A DNA stretch of 64,000 bases from Floccularia luteovirens (Eukaryota; Basidiomycota; Agaricomycetes; Agaricales; Squamanitaceae), in assembly GCA_009739215.1 (NCBI GenBank), contig VSJF01000013.1, forward strand, positions 372,001 through 436,000. Reading direction: 5' to 3'. The position numbers were made by a program, and so were the translations under genes. Every line of letters starts with the position of its first letter. Positions within the stretch are counted from its first letter, which is position 1. The notes beneath the pieces were generated by a model that worked only from the letters and a program-made list of their open reading frames with translations, was not told the DNA's origin and did no database searches. Positions 1 through 11,612 of this stretch are shown here, piece by piece.

Positions 1-402
1 GATGAACATTTCGGCATAAACGTAGTCGAATTTATGGTAAGTTAGCATCATTTCTTCTTGTGTCAAGGAATCAACATCTTTCGATAGGCTGCTGGAGTCA
101 TTCCCGTGACACATGCATCGGGTGGCCCACTGAAAGATATAGTGGTGCCCTTCAATGGGGAGCGTACTGGTATATGGAAGGTTCTTTTTTGTCATTGTTT
201 TATTTCTCATCAACACCAACCAGGCTTCCACGCAAATAACGCAGATGAATTTACAGACGCCTTACAGACTGTCCTCTCCCTTTCTCGTGAAGAAGAACTA
301 GCTCTCAGACAGAGGGCTCGAACCTGGGCAGTCCAGAGATTTTCTGAAGAAGAATTTGAAAAAGGGTGGTCTGAAAGTGGCTGGAGGAGCTGGCTGAGCT
401 GA
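1..402 (+). CDS. ALG11: ALG11 alpha-1,2-mannosyltransferase, 3' end (partial)
   Basis: C-terminal end of a GT4-family glycosyltransferase that runs in from beyond the left edge. ALG11 adds the fourth and fifth mannose (GDP-mannose donor) to the dolichol-linked oligosaccharide on the cytosolic face of the ER. Three exons are visible: 1-36, 88-169 and 224-402, ending in TGA. The joined reading starts DEHFGINVVEFM, which carries the GT4 E-x7-E motif (Glu2 and Glu10 of the visible part), followed by AAGVIPVTHASGGP, the nucleotide-sugar-binding loop typical of ALG11. The tail is the usual charged C-terminal helix. Both introns have GT-AG ends and keep frame. The start and the N-terminal membrane part lie outside the window. 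Identification is by motif and sequence memory, with good confidence. Confidence 0.85.
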
Positions 403-507
403 ATTTACTTAAATATACCGAGGGTGTATATAAGTTTTAAACCAACTTAAGATGAGACTTGCAAAGTTTAATCAATAATTCAATGTCAGGAGAATCCGTA
501 GCTGTTT

Positions 508-735
508 TTGAGCTGACCTCCTTCACTACGTTCAATAGGTGTTCGCCGAAATAACAGTTCTCACATTCAATTACCGCGTCCAACTACGCCTACCATTCGA
601 CCATCAAAGTTACACCGTCCCAGCTCTCAAAGAACGAATTTCCAAAATGGTTGGCCCAGAGTGGACCGCGGAGTGCGAAAAAATGGGCGAGGACCGCACA
701 TCTTACTTAGATCAGGAGCACATATGGAAACCTGC
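508..735 (+). pseudogene. Relic duplicate of an SLP1 coding segment
   Basis: About 225 bp that align base by base with ~4798-5030 inside the last exon of SLP1, in the same orientation. Shared blocks include the stretch from 'ctacgttcaa' through 'gtgttcgccgaaataac' to 'gcgtccaactacgcctacca', then 'cgaatttccaaaatgg', then 'aatgggcgaggaccgcacat'. The copy has substitutions, an internal gap after the 'acgcctacca' block, and an indel near the Gly/Pro codons. The original reading frame is therefore lost and ends in TAA near 735. An 81-codon open frame from 539 to 784 is only a shadow, reading this DNA in a non-native frame. The rest of the copied gene is absent here. It is a decayed fragment with no sign of being expressed. 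Confidence 0.85.
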
Positions 736-1238
736 TAATCCCAATCTGATCCGTCAATTTATCCAACATGAATTCGGGACTTAACACCCTCTCCATAGCT
801 CACTACGGTCATGTCTTACTTAAAGGAAGCTAAGCATTGGTCTATTATATTACACATATCATCTGGCAGCGCTATTGCCTATCAAATTACAGGCTCTACC
901 TACACATACGAATTAAAAGAGCCAGAAACAATCCAGCCCTAAAAGTCCGTGTCGTACAAGGGCCGGGTTGATGTAGGAACTATTGACATGGCGAAGATGG
1001 AGCAGTTTGAAAAGGTCATTAGAGGGGTTCCCATTACACTTGGTGATCTGGGTTGGAACTGTCAAAATTAGGTTGTCGAAATACTGCGAACATTGCATGA
1101 CAATGGCTTTTCTGTCCAACCGCTCAGCCATGAAGAACTTCGTGCAACCTTAACGATGAATGTATCGAGTGTAGCTGGCACTAGTTCTAAGCTTACGAGC
1201 AAAATGCCTGTTTTGATGGAAAACCAATGCGTATTCCT
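736..1238. other. Spacer between the SLP1 relic and the APH relic
   Basis: About 500 bp in which I see no conserved gene, tRNA or clear promoter. Short open frames here lack family features. It may hold decayed sequence of the same duplication or insertion event that made its two relic neighbours. Confidence 0.5.
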
Positions 1239-2101
1239 TCATAATGGTGCCCCATTTACAATGAGAAACTGGTCATCCACCTCCATCTCAACTTCATAGG
1301 GAGGGGCAATATGGGGAACGTAAGATAGCCACTCCTCATCTTCCCATCTCCCATGCACTGTCTTGATGTATTTTCAGTATTCTGGCATCCACCCGACATC
1401 TCCCAATCGATTAGCGCAGCTACATTGCCTTGTCTATCTATTAAAATATTTCGGACTCCCAAATCACCATGGGTAAAAACAATTCGGTGGTTATCTCGTA
1501 GATTTTCTGCAATTGCAAGGATATCTTTTCTTGCGCCTTCCTCCCACAAATAGCGATCGAGGAGACTGAGGCGAAATTCATTGAATGCACGTTCAGAGGG
1601 AAAGGGACCGCATGGTTGACTCTTCAGCCGTTCATCATAGCAGAGAGCACCATCGAGCGGGCCAATCTGCCCCTTCAACTCTATTGAGGAGCTGAGGTCA
1701 CTCCCGCAGCCTCAAGAGGCTCGAAGCTGATGCATTATTTTCATCTTCTCGTCCTTTGACAACGAGGGCCACAGATACTCTAAAGTATCTGTATCATGGA
1801 TCCATTCCATCAAGATTGCAGCACCGTCTTCGAGCGACCAAGCACCATAGACTTTTGGTACACGAATGCTCGTATTTTTTGCAATATATCGCAAGGTGGT
1901 GGCCTCTGTGAGACGGACATCCCACCCAGTCTTCAGGACCATCCCTTTTGTAATGCGATATATGGAGTAACTCCTAGTTGTAGGGTACATGTAACGGGAT
2001 AGACGTTTGAGGAGCGACACTGCGGCGCACCCGCACACATTAAGGAAGGTCTGTAACCATTTGGCAGGCCAGTTCAAGCAAATGAGCCACATGGTGCTCA
2101 A
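1239..2101 (-). pseudogene. Broken APH-family phosphotransferase (aminoglycoside phosphotransferase-like kinase)
   Basis: Reads as the APH/choline-kinase fold common in large families in Agaricomycetes. The N-lobe contains VLKTGWDVRLTEATTLRYIA and VPKVYGAW. The catalytic loop is FTHGDLGVRNILID, with the H-G-D-L...N Brenner pattern, followed by the metal-binding IDWEMSG. Three lesions are visible. An in-frame TGA lies at 1712-1714, after MHQLRAS. A one-base loss lies just after IDWEMSG near 1391-1395, where the conserved WMPEY continuation is found in the next frame. That continued frame then meets a TGA at 1374-1376 before resuming to a terminal stop at 1239-1241. The first codons are also poorly conserved. 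Catalytic residues themselves are intact, so decay looks recent, but a working kinase is unlikely. The substrate of this fungal family is unknown. Confidence 0.8.
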
Positions 2102-2403
2102 ATCCTAGATTTTGATTGAATTATATCTGACTGCAGAAGTCTTGATCACTCACAAGTACTTGGTATGTTTTGAAGGTGTAACTGTCAAAATAAATGTACT
2201 TCTTTGCGTCAGAGATTACGTAATTTAAGAGCCTTACACATTGCCTAGACCTACGCGGCAGCCTTTCCGAAGGGAAAAGTTGTATCCCAACGACGTGTCT
2301 TTTTGTGATTCGACCTGTATTTATCCTAAACCCTCACCAAGGTGGCTACGGTGAGGACACACACTGTTCAACGGTCGGGCGACGCTCGCACTGAAGAAGC
2401 TTT

Positions 2404-5241
2404 ATGTTTCTACTACCCCCAACTCTCATAGCCGTACTGTTGGCCTTACCTTTGGTTTTGGGCCAAACTTCACCGAATGATTTGTTCAGACAAATAGCTC
2501 TGCAAGTCTTGCAGCAGCCGGACCCTCCAATATGCTGCTTGAAACCTTCATCGCCACTGGAAGCAATGGAGGAAGAGTTACTCCTTTCATTTGAAGAATG
2601 GAAGGCGAAGCAATCAGTTGTAAAGGCTCAAGTTGATGCTAAATTAAAAGAGAGCAATGCTATCAATCATTCTGTCAGTTTTGGGGGCGAAGTTGGAAAC
2701 AGGAATGAAACCACAAATGTTTCTTCGGGGACGTCCTCCCAACAGGACGGTTCATCAACGACTTTGGAAGATAGCATGCAAGGCTATACGAACGAGCCTG
2801 TTTCGCCACATTTTCGGGTTCCCCTAACAGATCGGTTTAATTATGCCAACTCAGACTGTTCTGCTCGTGTCCATCTTTCCCATCGCTCAGCAAAGTCACC
2901 TTCATCTATCTTATCATCAAAACGAGACAGATATATGCTCAGCCCATGTAAATCCACAAACAATGAACCTCAATTCGTCGTGGTAGAACTCTGTGAAGAT
3001 ATACGTATCGACACTGTTCAGTTGGCGAATTTCGAGTTTTTCAGCGGGGTGTTTGAGGAATTTACTGTCAGTGTAGCAAAGACCACAGCCTTGGACGGTT
3101 GGACGAATGCTGGAACTTATAGAGCTAAGAACGTTCGCGGCGTTCAGGTTAGTTTACTGATCATTATACCGTTATAGGTGTGCTTATACATTATTGCAGT
3201 CCTTCCATCCACCTACCTCACTGCGAGATTTTTACCGGTATATTCGTATCGATTTCCTCTCTAATTATGGGAACGAGTTTTATTGTCCAATATCACTGTT
3301 ACGGGTCTATGGTCTTACGCATCTGGAACAGTGGAAATGGGATATCTGGGAAGCTGAGAGCAGAGCAAAACAGATGGAGCTAGAAAAGGTCAGCAATCCC
3401 CACATTAGAGAAGCTGGGGAAGGTGGCCATTCCGGTCCAGTTTTCCTCCCTGAGCCTTCCCCAACGTCTGTGGCAGAAATAAAAGAAACATCGAATGAGG
3501 CTATAGTATCGCTATCAGCTGGGTCTCAAGACAACGTTTCTTCCTTGACGCACGTTTCTTTCACTCAAGCGATCCCGACAATATCAAAAACTTCAAATTC
3601 GCCCCCTCCTGCTATTACAACCGGAATCGAACTCACTACACGTCCTAACCTCGATAACCGCGAGACCTCGATTAAGAATACTGACCAAATAAACACGCAT
3701 GTATCAACTCCATTGAGTTTACCTGAAGATATTCTACCGAGTACCGAGATACCTTCCTCCCCTTCTACAGTTGATACCCACATTCGTGCAAAGAATAATG
3801 ATACACCTACAGTCTCTGTCAACGCAAAAACTGATATACAACCTACAATGCCAACTCCAAAATTGAACCCTCCAGCCCCGCCTGCCGCTAGTGCTTCTTC
3901 ATCACTACTTGGAGCTGTCAGTGTACCTTCTGCAGTAAACTCCGCTCCTATTGTACCGCCAGTAATAGGCTCACCTTCTGGTGGAGAGTCAATATACCGA
4001 ACAATAATGAACCGACTGGCCGCAATCGAACTGAATCACACTTTGTATGCGCAATATATTGAACAACAGAATAGTGCAATTCGTGATGTAATAAAAAGGA
4101 TTGGAGAAGACGTTGGAAGGCTGGAAGGAATTGTGAGTGTTCATTAATTTGTGCAGAGTCATGACTTCTCATGGAAGCCTTGTTTGTATCTAGGGAAGGG
4201 CACAGCAATCAATGTACCAAAAGACATCTCAGGAATGGAATAGACAGCGGCAACAACTCCTAATGGATTATGGTGAACTAATATCTAGGGTGGAATACCT
4301 GTCAGATGAGGTCATTTTCTATCCTCTATATATCTGGATCATACTGAATTGATTGATAAGATTATCCTCGAAAGGCGCCTTGGAGTTGCCCAACTATGTC
4401 TATTACTTGCCGTTCTGATATTTATGGGCCTCACAAGAGGTTCGCGGGGTTTCATGGAACAAGCTCCTGTCAATTTCAATAGGTCTATGCGGGAGTGGGG
4501 GAAGCGTCACCTTAACTTCAGCGGTGACTGGACATCGCGCTACAAGTCAAACGGCCAAAGCCGAAGTCTAAGCCCCAGTATGAGACCAGGAATACATGCG
4601 ATGAAAATCAAGCCTTCTGATAACGGGTCATACCCTCGTAAGTCCAGCACTAGATGATGACAACCCGAATTAAATTTGCTCTAGTCAACAAGGTCGAATT
4701 TCCTGCGGAAGGAATGTGGAAGCAAGAACCCTATGCATTTCTTCCGCTGAACTTATCCAGAAACAACTTTCAGACTAGGGCACGCTCCGGATCTCGCCCG
4801 CGAACTCCCTCACTACGTTCAACAGGTGTTCGCCGAAATAACGGTTCTCACGTTCAATTACCGCGTCCAACTACGCCTACCAGGTCGATCGTTCGACCAC
4901 CAATGCTACATCGTTCCAGCTCTCAAGGAACGAATTTCCAAAATGGGTGGCCCGGAAGTGGACCACGCAGTGCAAAAAAATGGGCGAGGACCGCACATCT
5001 TCACGAGATCAGGAGCGCACATAGAAACATGCGCCTGGTGGATGATGAAAATGCTCCCTTGCGAAGACATAATGGCTCCACGAGAGAAATAGGAGATGTG
5101 TTTTCTAATTCAAATTCTCCATTTATGAACTTCAAGACACCAGCCAGTCTCAAGCGGAAAGGAGCCACCAAGAGAGTGGAAGATGACCCATGGGAAGATA
5201 TCAATAGCGCAGTGGGATCAGATATCGATATGGATGTCTGA
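2404..5241 (+). CDS. SLP1: SLP1-like SUN-domain ER membrane protein
   Basis: Five exons (2404-3147, 3200-4132, 4194-4310, 4361-4637, 4685-5241), giving 875 aa. The product starts with a signal peptide (MFLLPPTLIAVLLALPLVLG). The SUN domain (about residues 130-300) carries the typical NYANSDCSARV and FVVVELCEDIRIDTVQLANFE segments, and YIRIDFLSNYGNEFYCPISL after the first intron. A Ser/Thr/Pro-rich lumenal linker follows, then a coiled-coil-like stretch with LEGI and EWNRQRQQLL, and a transmembrane segment (LCLLLAVLIFMGL, around residue 610). The cytosolic tail is basic and Ser-rich, ending DPWEDINSAVGSDIDMDV. Yeast Slp1 works with Emp65 to protect soluble proteins in the ER from degradation. 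Part of the tail exon is duplicated at 508-735. The intron before exon 4 uses a GTCATT donor, so that junction is the least certain. Confidence 0.85.
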
Positions 5242-5649
5242 TCCACAAACGCGTTTTGAATGCAGGTTAAAGTCCCCTGCAGTAATATACATCGCTGCCA
5301 CGTACAGCACTACTTTGCATGGTTTTGCATACATACATCGAGGATTTGTTCATCATTGTAAATTATATCACACTCATTCTAAGTTCTCTCCTGCCGTATA
5401 CAAATTCTAATTTTGATTCCAACGGCAGTCAGTCTCTGTCTATATCAGCTGGTCTTAAAGCAGCAATCCAGGAATTTCCGAAATGAGGATCTCTATTCTT
5501 CCGGTCTTCTCAATAACTTCCCCACCACTCGTACTCAGCCTTTCAATTTGATCCAGTCTTTAGAGTCTATAGAGAACATCCCGCTGAATAAAATTCAGAC
5601 TTGCTGAAACAACAGTTGTCCACCGAACAGGTCTCACCACAGGGCGCCG
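5242..5649 (+). promoter_or_regulatory. Intergenic spacer with putative promoter of the Ser-rich gene
   Basis: About 400 bp between two genes on the same strand. Pyrimidine-rich stretches and 'ctct'-type runs occur towards 5600, as is usual upstream of fungal start codons. I see no clear TATA box or other defined element. Confidence 0.35.
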
Positions 5650-8536
5650 ATGCCGTATTTCTTTCCCCGTCGGAGAAGAAAGTCGCTGACTTCGTTTACA
5701 TCTCACAAGTCTCCACTGCAATTAGAAGCATCACATCAATCCTCATCGCTTTCTTTACCATCGTCAGCTCCGCCACCGTTGTTAGATAAAAGTTTCGCGG
5801 AGAGGAAAATACACCCAAACCTCAATGCCCTCGCCGATGACATGACCCGTTCTTCTGCTACAAGAGGAAATACGACAGACTTGTCATTCCAACAGATATA
5901 TGCGCATAATATGGTGTCTGTTCCGCGAAGGACACTATTCCAAGGCCCTCGAAAGTCGCCTTCTGGACGTATCGGCCTTTCCGGTGAGGTGGTGGAGGGT
6001 AAATTGTTTTATTAGGTGAACTGAATAGTACTGAATGATCGCCTTAATAAAAGATGATGCACTAGCTGCGCCTGTGCCCCAACCAGGTTCGCAGGACACT
6101 ACAAGACAGGACTCACCCACTATATCCAACCCTTCGCCTCCATACGTTACAACGAAGGTCAATGGAGAGTGGCCAACTTTTGGTAAAAGTAACATATCTC
6201 CAGGATTAATAAGTCTGGAAGCACAGACGACCAGTTCTCCATTTTCACAGCGCAGATTTTGTCCACTCGATACTCCTACCTCACCATCTGAATCCAGTAC
6301 ACAGCCCCATACTCCAGTATCAAATCGTAAGTCGAATACTTCCCATTCGCATTCCAGCACTTCACAAAAGCCGAGTCGAAGCAATTCTTCTATTTCCCCT
6401 CACACATTTGGAGCCCGAACTCCACCTGTATCAATATCGAGCAAGCAGTTCAAACACGACAGTACTCCCCCACCCTTGCCGCCACTTAACCACCCCGCAT
6501 TTCGTACAGGTCCACTGTTCACGTCTATTCCTCGTCATTCACATTCACTGCCCTCTTTTCGACGTACACAGCCCAAACTCAAAGAACATAAATTAAGAAG
6601 TGGGAGAATTGGCAGAAAGCGAGCAAGAACATCTTCCCGTTCACGTCTGCAAGCACAACCGGAAATCCAAGCTGTTGGTATCCTAGCACAATTCGAGTCC
6701 TCCTTACCAAAGAGCGAATCGACAAAGCATGGCAGGTCCCGCAGTAAAAGCAGCGTTACAAGTAGCAGACGATCCAGTGCAGAATATAGTTCCAAAAAAG
6801 CATCATCTGTCGGACATGGAAGTGAATATGAGAAAAGCTGGGAAGTTCAAGTAGCAGAAGAGATGGTGAGGATTTCGCTGGGAGAGCCATCAACATACGG
6901 GCCGTCGAACCCGAACATACATCCTTCCTCGTTTGGAAGAATGCAGGCACGAGGACACAACGTGGGTTCTTTTTGCTTTGCATGTCACAATCAGTTCCCT
7001 CACCATCCCTCACCTCCCTTTCCCCTTCTATTTTTTTTATCGCTGATTCGGTAGCAGTCGACCTGTGACAATATCGGATTGGGTTCAGCTTTTTTATACC
7101 AAGGTTAGTCATCCAAAAGTTGACATATGTATCCATGCCTACTCACTGATGTGCATCTTCATTCATACAAAACCCAGATACATTATACCATTATTTACAG
7201 AGTAACCTATCGAAAGAAGGCATTTCGAGTCCACACCTGCAGAACAAATCATCAAGGTCCACCTCTATCAAAAGTGCGGAGAGTATGGCGACAAATGACA
7301 CAAGTAGGAACAACAAAGGGAAAGATAAAGAATCATCGATACCCATCCCTTCACATGATACTACGAACAGAGCAACTGAAGTAGGACAGACACGGGCACC
7401 ATCGCCAACACCCAAAATCCAAACGTCCTCCTATTTCGGTACCAATCAAGCAACCTCCTCTTTGTTGTCTCCTCCTTCGCTATCAGTAACTGCCCCTACC
7501 CCCCAACCTTCTCCCACTTCTCCAATGCGGCGTGTCCATCATAAGTCTCACCCTGCAGAACCACCCTCATCAGTACTGCGTTATCCTTCCTCTCCGCCTA
7601 TTCAAAAATCGCATTCCAGCAGTTCAACAGGGAAGCGAAAAGCGGACGAAGCGGGAGTAGCAGATGGAGGTACTCCTCCAAAAGAGCATAAGGAGCAGCG
7701 AGCAACATTTGCCTTGGATCCTAGGCGTGAGTTACTTTGTTACTCTTTGTACTTTCATTAATTAACTTTTTTTTTAACGTAAGCGCACAGAGTTTCTGCG
7801 AATTCGTCAACACACGCGCCTTCTTCGTACCACAGAAAGAAACGCGCCAGGCTCTCAGCTACGCCTGAATCTCGGTCTGATTCTCCAGAAGAACCGTTGA
7901 ACGCGAAAAACACGGGATCTTTGGCGAGCCGTGCCAGCTCACGTCGTGCCCTTTCATCTCATGAAGCAAGTCGAGCTCCTTCCACGTCAAACTATCCACA
8001 TCATAGTTCCTCTAGACGTAGTTTTTCTCAAAATTCAATGCCAATTTCTGCTTTGGTTTCTCCCCATGCTCCATCTGTTGGGAGATCTGCGATATTCCAC
8101 ATGCGTGACCCTCGAAAACCAGCACCTATTCAGAGTACGCCTTGGACGTTGAACTTTCCATCTCGAGCAGAAAAGGGAGATGAATCTGGGTCGCTGAGCT
8201 GGACACAAAGGGGTGGCAGTCCCCTGCATGCTTGGATCTTTTTTATTGGATTCGTCGTTTTTCCCGCTTGGTGGATTGCTGCTTTGTTCATTGGCATCCC
8301 AAAGACAAGGCAACTTGGCGGTAATGAAGCCGAAAAGGGTGTCATTTTAGATGATCCTCAATTAGAACATGGTGAGTCAAGTCCGCTATTGCACTGAAGT
8401 CTGTTATAAGTTTGAATTAATTATTTCCCGGTGAATAGATTCCAAGTCATGGCGATTCCGCTGTCGTATCATGGCTGTGGTTTCTTTGTTCACATATGTA
8501 CCTTTTATCATTCTGGTTGCTATTTTCGCTAGATGA
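5650..8536 (+). CDS. Uncharacterised Ser/Pro-rich protein with two C-terminal membrane segments
   Basis: Six exons (5650-5998, 6054-6961, 7055-7103, 7178-7726, 7784-8371, 8439-8536), giving 846 aa. The start MPYFFPRRRRKS is followed by roughly 700 residues of low-complexity, Ser/Pro/Thr-rich and basic sequence, with clusters such as RSRSKSSVTSSRRSS and KRKADEAG. The last 110 residues are different and well ordered: W-rich SGSLSWTQRGGSPLHAW, a hydrophobic hairpin IFFIGFVVFPAWWIAALFIG, an acidic linker, and a final hydrophobic helix VSLFTYVPFIILVAIF at the C terminus. This suggests a tail-anchored or double-spanning membrane protein with a long disordered cytosolic region that is probably phosphorylated. 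I do not recognise a named family. Joining all six exons rests on frame continuity and composition, and the 49-nt exon is the weakest call. Confidence 0.7.
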
Positions 8537-8965
8537 TCGATTCTATGCCTTGCATTCCCACCACCACATTCTTTCTATATTAAAGCTGCCAACCATACCG
8601 ACTGCATCGTATCACCCCGCGTTCCCCTTTCAACTTGTTATCATTCATACCCAGCTATGCTGCAAGCACCACTATCTTTTACAAGCAACCAAAAGCCATT
8701 CATTTGTTTTTGAAATTTTTGTTCTACACCTATTGTGTTGTTGTGTTGAGTAGAGTCTCAGTCCATACCATTGTCTACATTAAAGTATACTATATTATGC
8801 AATATGTACAGATCCTACTTATGCGTAAGGATACTCGTCACATGCGCATGGAAGCGTGCATGAGGCTTGTCAAATAACCTAAAGATGGAATTGAGTACAA
8901 CAACCAAAGGACGGAAGCGAGTGAATAAACTGGAATGTATAAAGTGCTTACTATACATGAATGAT
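8537..8965. other. Convergent 3' spacer
   Basis: About 430 bp between two genes that converge, presumably both 3' untranslated regions. T-rich and AT-rich tracts ('tttttgttctac', 'tatactatattatgcaatat') fit 3' end formation. No gene is visible. Confidence 0.5.
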
Positions 8966-9773
8966 TTAGTCCTCTTCCATCTCTAGATCACCTTCAATAC
9001 CAGCACCCTCCCCGGCATCGTCAAAATCGGCCCCATCCAAACCTGCATCATTGTAATCAACACCCCAAAATTCTTTGTTATTGTTCTCGTAAGCTATCTG
9101 TGCTTCGTCCGAAATATATAGTTTCGGTTCATCGTTTGACGTGCTAGACCCGGTGCCTGGAATTGCGGCACGCACAAGGGACAGAATTTCGTCCATTCGC
9201 TCCCCGAACCTGTCCTCTAATTCTTCAACTATCTATATTATGAAGCATAAATGAGCTAATACATAATCACCGAGCTCAGAGGAAATCACAAAGACGCACA
9301 ACATAAAGTTCGACGGCTAGTGAAGGCACAAGGTTGACGATTTGAAGCTTTTCAGCTTTCGTAAGATCATATGGCTCAAGTGCATTCACAAGCCGAGTAA
9401 TCACTTCTGGGTTTTGCGAGTTTGTTGGTAGGTAGTCTGCAGAGAGGTAACGGATTGCCTGATCATATGAATGATGGACTGTTCAAGAAAGAGGGGTTGC
9501 TTACCTCAACTTCAACTGTCCTCAAGTTTTCGCTAGCATCTAAGCTCGAAGTGCCAAAATTTGATTGCGGCAAGGAGGGGTTGATAGCCTGAGATGCGTC
9601 CTCCTCCTTCTTGATGCTGATAGCCGCTCTGGCTCGGGAAAGATGGTCATTTTCCAGCTCACGCAGTAGAGTTAAGACCTCATAGTTGGATAATAAAGCC
9701 GTACGAGGGTTTATAACCTAATAAATTATCAGCAACAACTCGGACAAAGGTTGCAAATGATATAAACCTCCAT
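8966..9773 (-). CDS. RPC9: RNA polymerase III subunit RPC9/Rpc17 (Rpb4-like)
   Basis: Four exons on the minus strand (9768-9773, 9505-9717, 9303-9458, 8966-9232), giving 213 aa. The first exon encodes only Met-Glu and is followed by VINPRTALLSNYEVLTLLRELE, the hallmark N terminus of RPC9/CGRP-RCP proteins. The HRDC-like Rpb4 domain follows: RTVEVEAIRYLSADYLPTN, then PYDLTKAEKLQIVNLVPSLAVELYIIVEELEDRF. The C terminus is acidic and low complexity (DLEMEED), as in fungal orthologues. RPC9 pairs with RPC8 to form the stalk of RNA polymerase III and helps to recruit TFIIIB. The start is fixed by the two-codon exon, because MEVINP matches the family. The second exon carries a KKEEDASQ insert not expected in yeast. 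Confidence 0.85.
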
Positions 9774-11612
9774 TATCCGTATAACTAGACAGAAATCTGA
9801 AAATTTGGACGAGTATGTTTGGATCTCATGGCATTGCCAAACAAACTACGTCAAGGTTAATAAATCACAACTTTTTGAGTCCTTCAAGGTGGTCCAATGA
9901 GCCCACGTTAAGCTACAGAAACATTCCGAAGAGACCTTTCAGAGACTTTGCTTTACACCATAAATGTGGGATCGTGAATAGCATCGCTGACACGGATGAC
10001 TAGCCTTGATCTACTAGTACCCAGATCTTCGTCCCAGTGCATCGAGCAGGAGCAGGTTGAGACACTAGTCCTGAAATACATCGAATGACCTTTACGCGAC
10101 AAAATTCCGTATTAACAGGCGAAATTACCAGTCGCCCACTGAAAGTCCTTGTGAACATCGCATGAGGTTTACCCTCTAACTACATAAAACTTGACTGGCT
10201 CTTGCAACATGTTTGTCTCCCTTCAACAGCATATGACCCGATGGCAGACTCCTCATTCCTGGTGTTACGTTCACGATCTCGTGCATGTGATGGGACAAGG
10301 AACATCACCGGTCCGTAGCCAAATTTGCAGAATATGGCATAAAGTGTATTCATTGATATTGGAATGAGATGTATGGTTCTTGAGGGTTAGGTTCAGTCAA
10401 TGTAATTATAGGCTGCCAGGTGTTGGCTGTTGGTGGGTGCATGTCACTTCAGATACAGTCATGGGATCATCAGTCTGATTAATCTGGGGTGTAATCGAGT
10501 ACGAATACAAGTTAGTCCTTTTATGAAAAAAGGTATTTTTCCATTCGGTCGAGCCTTTGGGGGGGTATAGTTCAGATGTGACGTTTTTTGAATCAGGATC
10601 TTTGCCTGGCATCTTTATTTCAGTGAGCGGATAATAAATTAATACCTTCACCTTTTAATGAGCTTAAGAAATATATTTCTAGCAACATTCTATCAGACTT
10701 GATAATACTCGTGTACGACCTCAGATAATCTTACCAACATCGTTCGCGCTCACTGTTGCTACCGACATATGCGGAAGAGTGAGAATTCTTGGTGAGTATT
10801 ATGCTTAATTAGGTAGCTAGCAACTGGAAGGAAGCTCTGGAACAAACAATGTTATGAACAGTTTGATGGTCCTCACGGTGAACAGCGGAGTTTTTAGTAG
10901 GTGGGGTAATGCGAACTACCATGTTTTAGATTCATTAGTGTAATTTTAGCGCTCCTAGCTTTCGTTGCTTATCAGAATATTCCTACGGCAAGTTGTTTAG
11001 AAAGTATAATTGATAGCAAGGAAGTGGAGTTCACAAGGCTTAAGCAATCTCCACACCATACACTACTACGTCAAGGTAAAATGGTCAATGTCAGTCCCAA
11101 GTGTATTATTCTGAATTCGGCAGCATTCAAATGGGTTCTTGAGATAAATTGACGAAGTAACGAGGCGGCCAAGAGAAACTTGTCATGTTTCGAAGAAGTT
11201 CTCGTTAACGTAGTATTGAGCAACAGAGGTTTGCAGGTAACTCTTCCATGATTGCGGAATTATGCGGCTTCATGGACATCAGATATTAACATGTGTATGA
11301 TGTGATGGGTAGATATTGCACTTTGCCAAAAGAAGTTTATCGTTTGGAATTGGGAAGAGATGGTAGCGTGAGAAGTGTTGGTTAGGTAGGACCGCCTTAC
11401 GTAATAATCAACAAACAGAGGTCAAACAAAGACACAGGCAAGAACGCCATCGAAATCCATACATAACATACCATTTCATTTAACCGTGAATTGGCTCACT
11501 ACGCTATCTTATTCGTCCTCAGTTTTTCATGTGAGTTGCTGGCTAAAATGTGTTTGGCCCACTTCAATCGCGAATTTTCATTTTACAGCCATTTTCTCCT
11601 GCTTGAAAAGTC
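9774..11612. other. Long gene-poor interval between RPC9 and NOT2
   Basis: About 1.84 kb between two divergently transcribed genes. Only short frames occur. The longest, an 81-codon frame on the minus strand at 10406-10651, has no recognisable family and no clean splicing partner. No tRNA or rRNA is visible. Both promoters must lie here: a pyrimidine-rich stretch ('ccattttctcctgcttg') ends just before the NOT2 ATG. It is unusually long for this window and could hold non-coding RNA or an eroded element. Confidence 0.45.

Noticed and set aside
539..784. An 81-codon open frame starting near an apparent start codon
   Set aside because: It reads the SLP1 relic in a non-native frame, and a matching shadow frame exists inside the true SLP1 exon at 4826-5092.
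1093..1299. Plus-strand frame over the APH relic
   Set aside because: It partly overlaps the 3' end of the minus-strand kinase relic and has no motif of its own.
7285..7761. Start of a separate gene at ATG 7285
   Set aside because: Upstream sequence from 7178 is open in the same frame and joins the preceding exons in phase with the same Ser-rich composition, so one gene is simpler.
10406..10651. Minus-strand 81-codon frame with a protein-like composition
   Set aside because: No family, no splicing partners and no conserved motif that I could name; too short to call.
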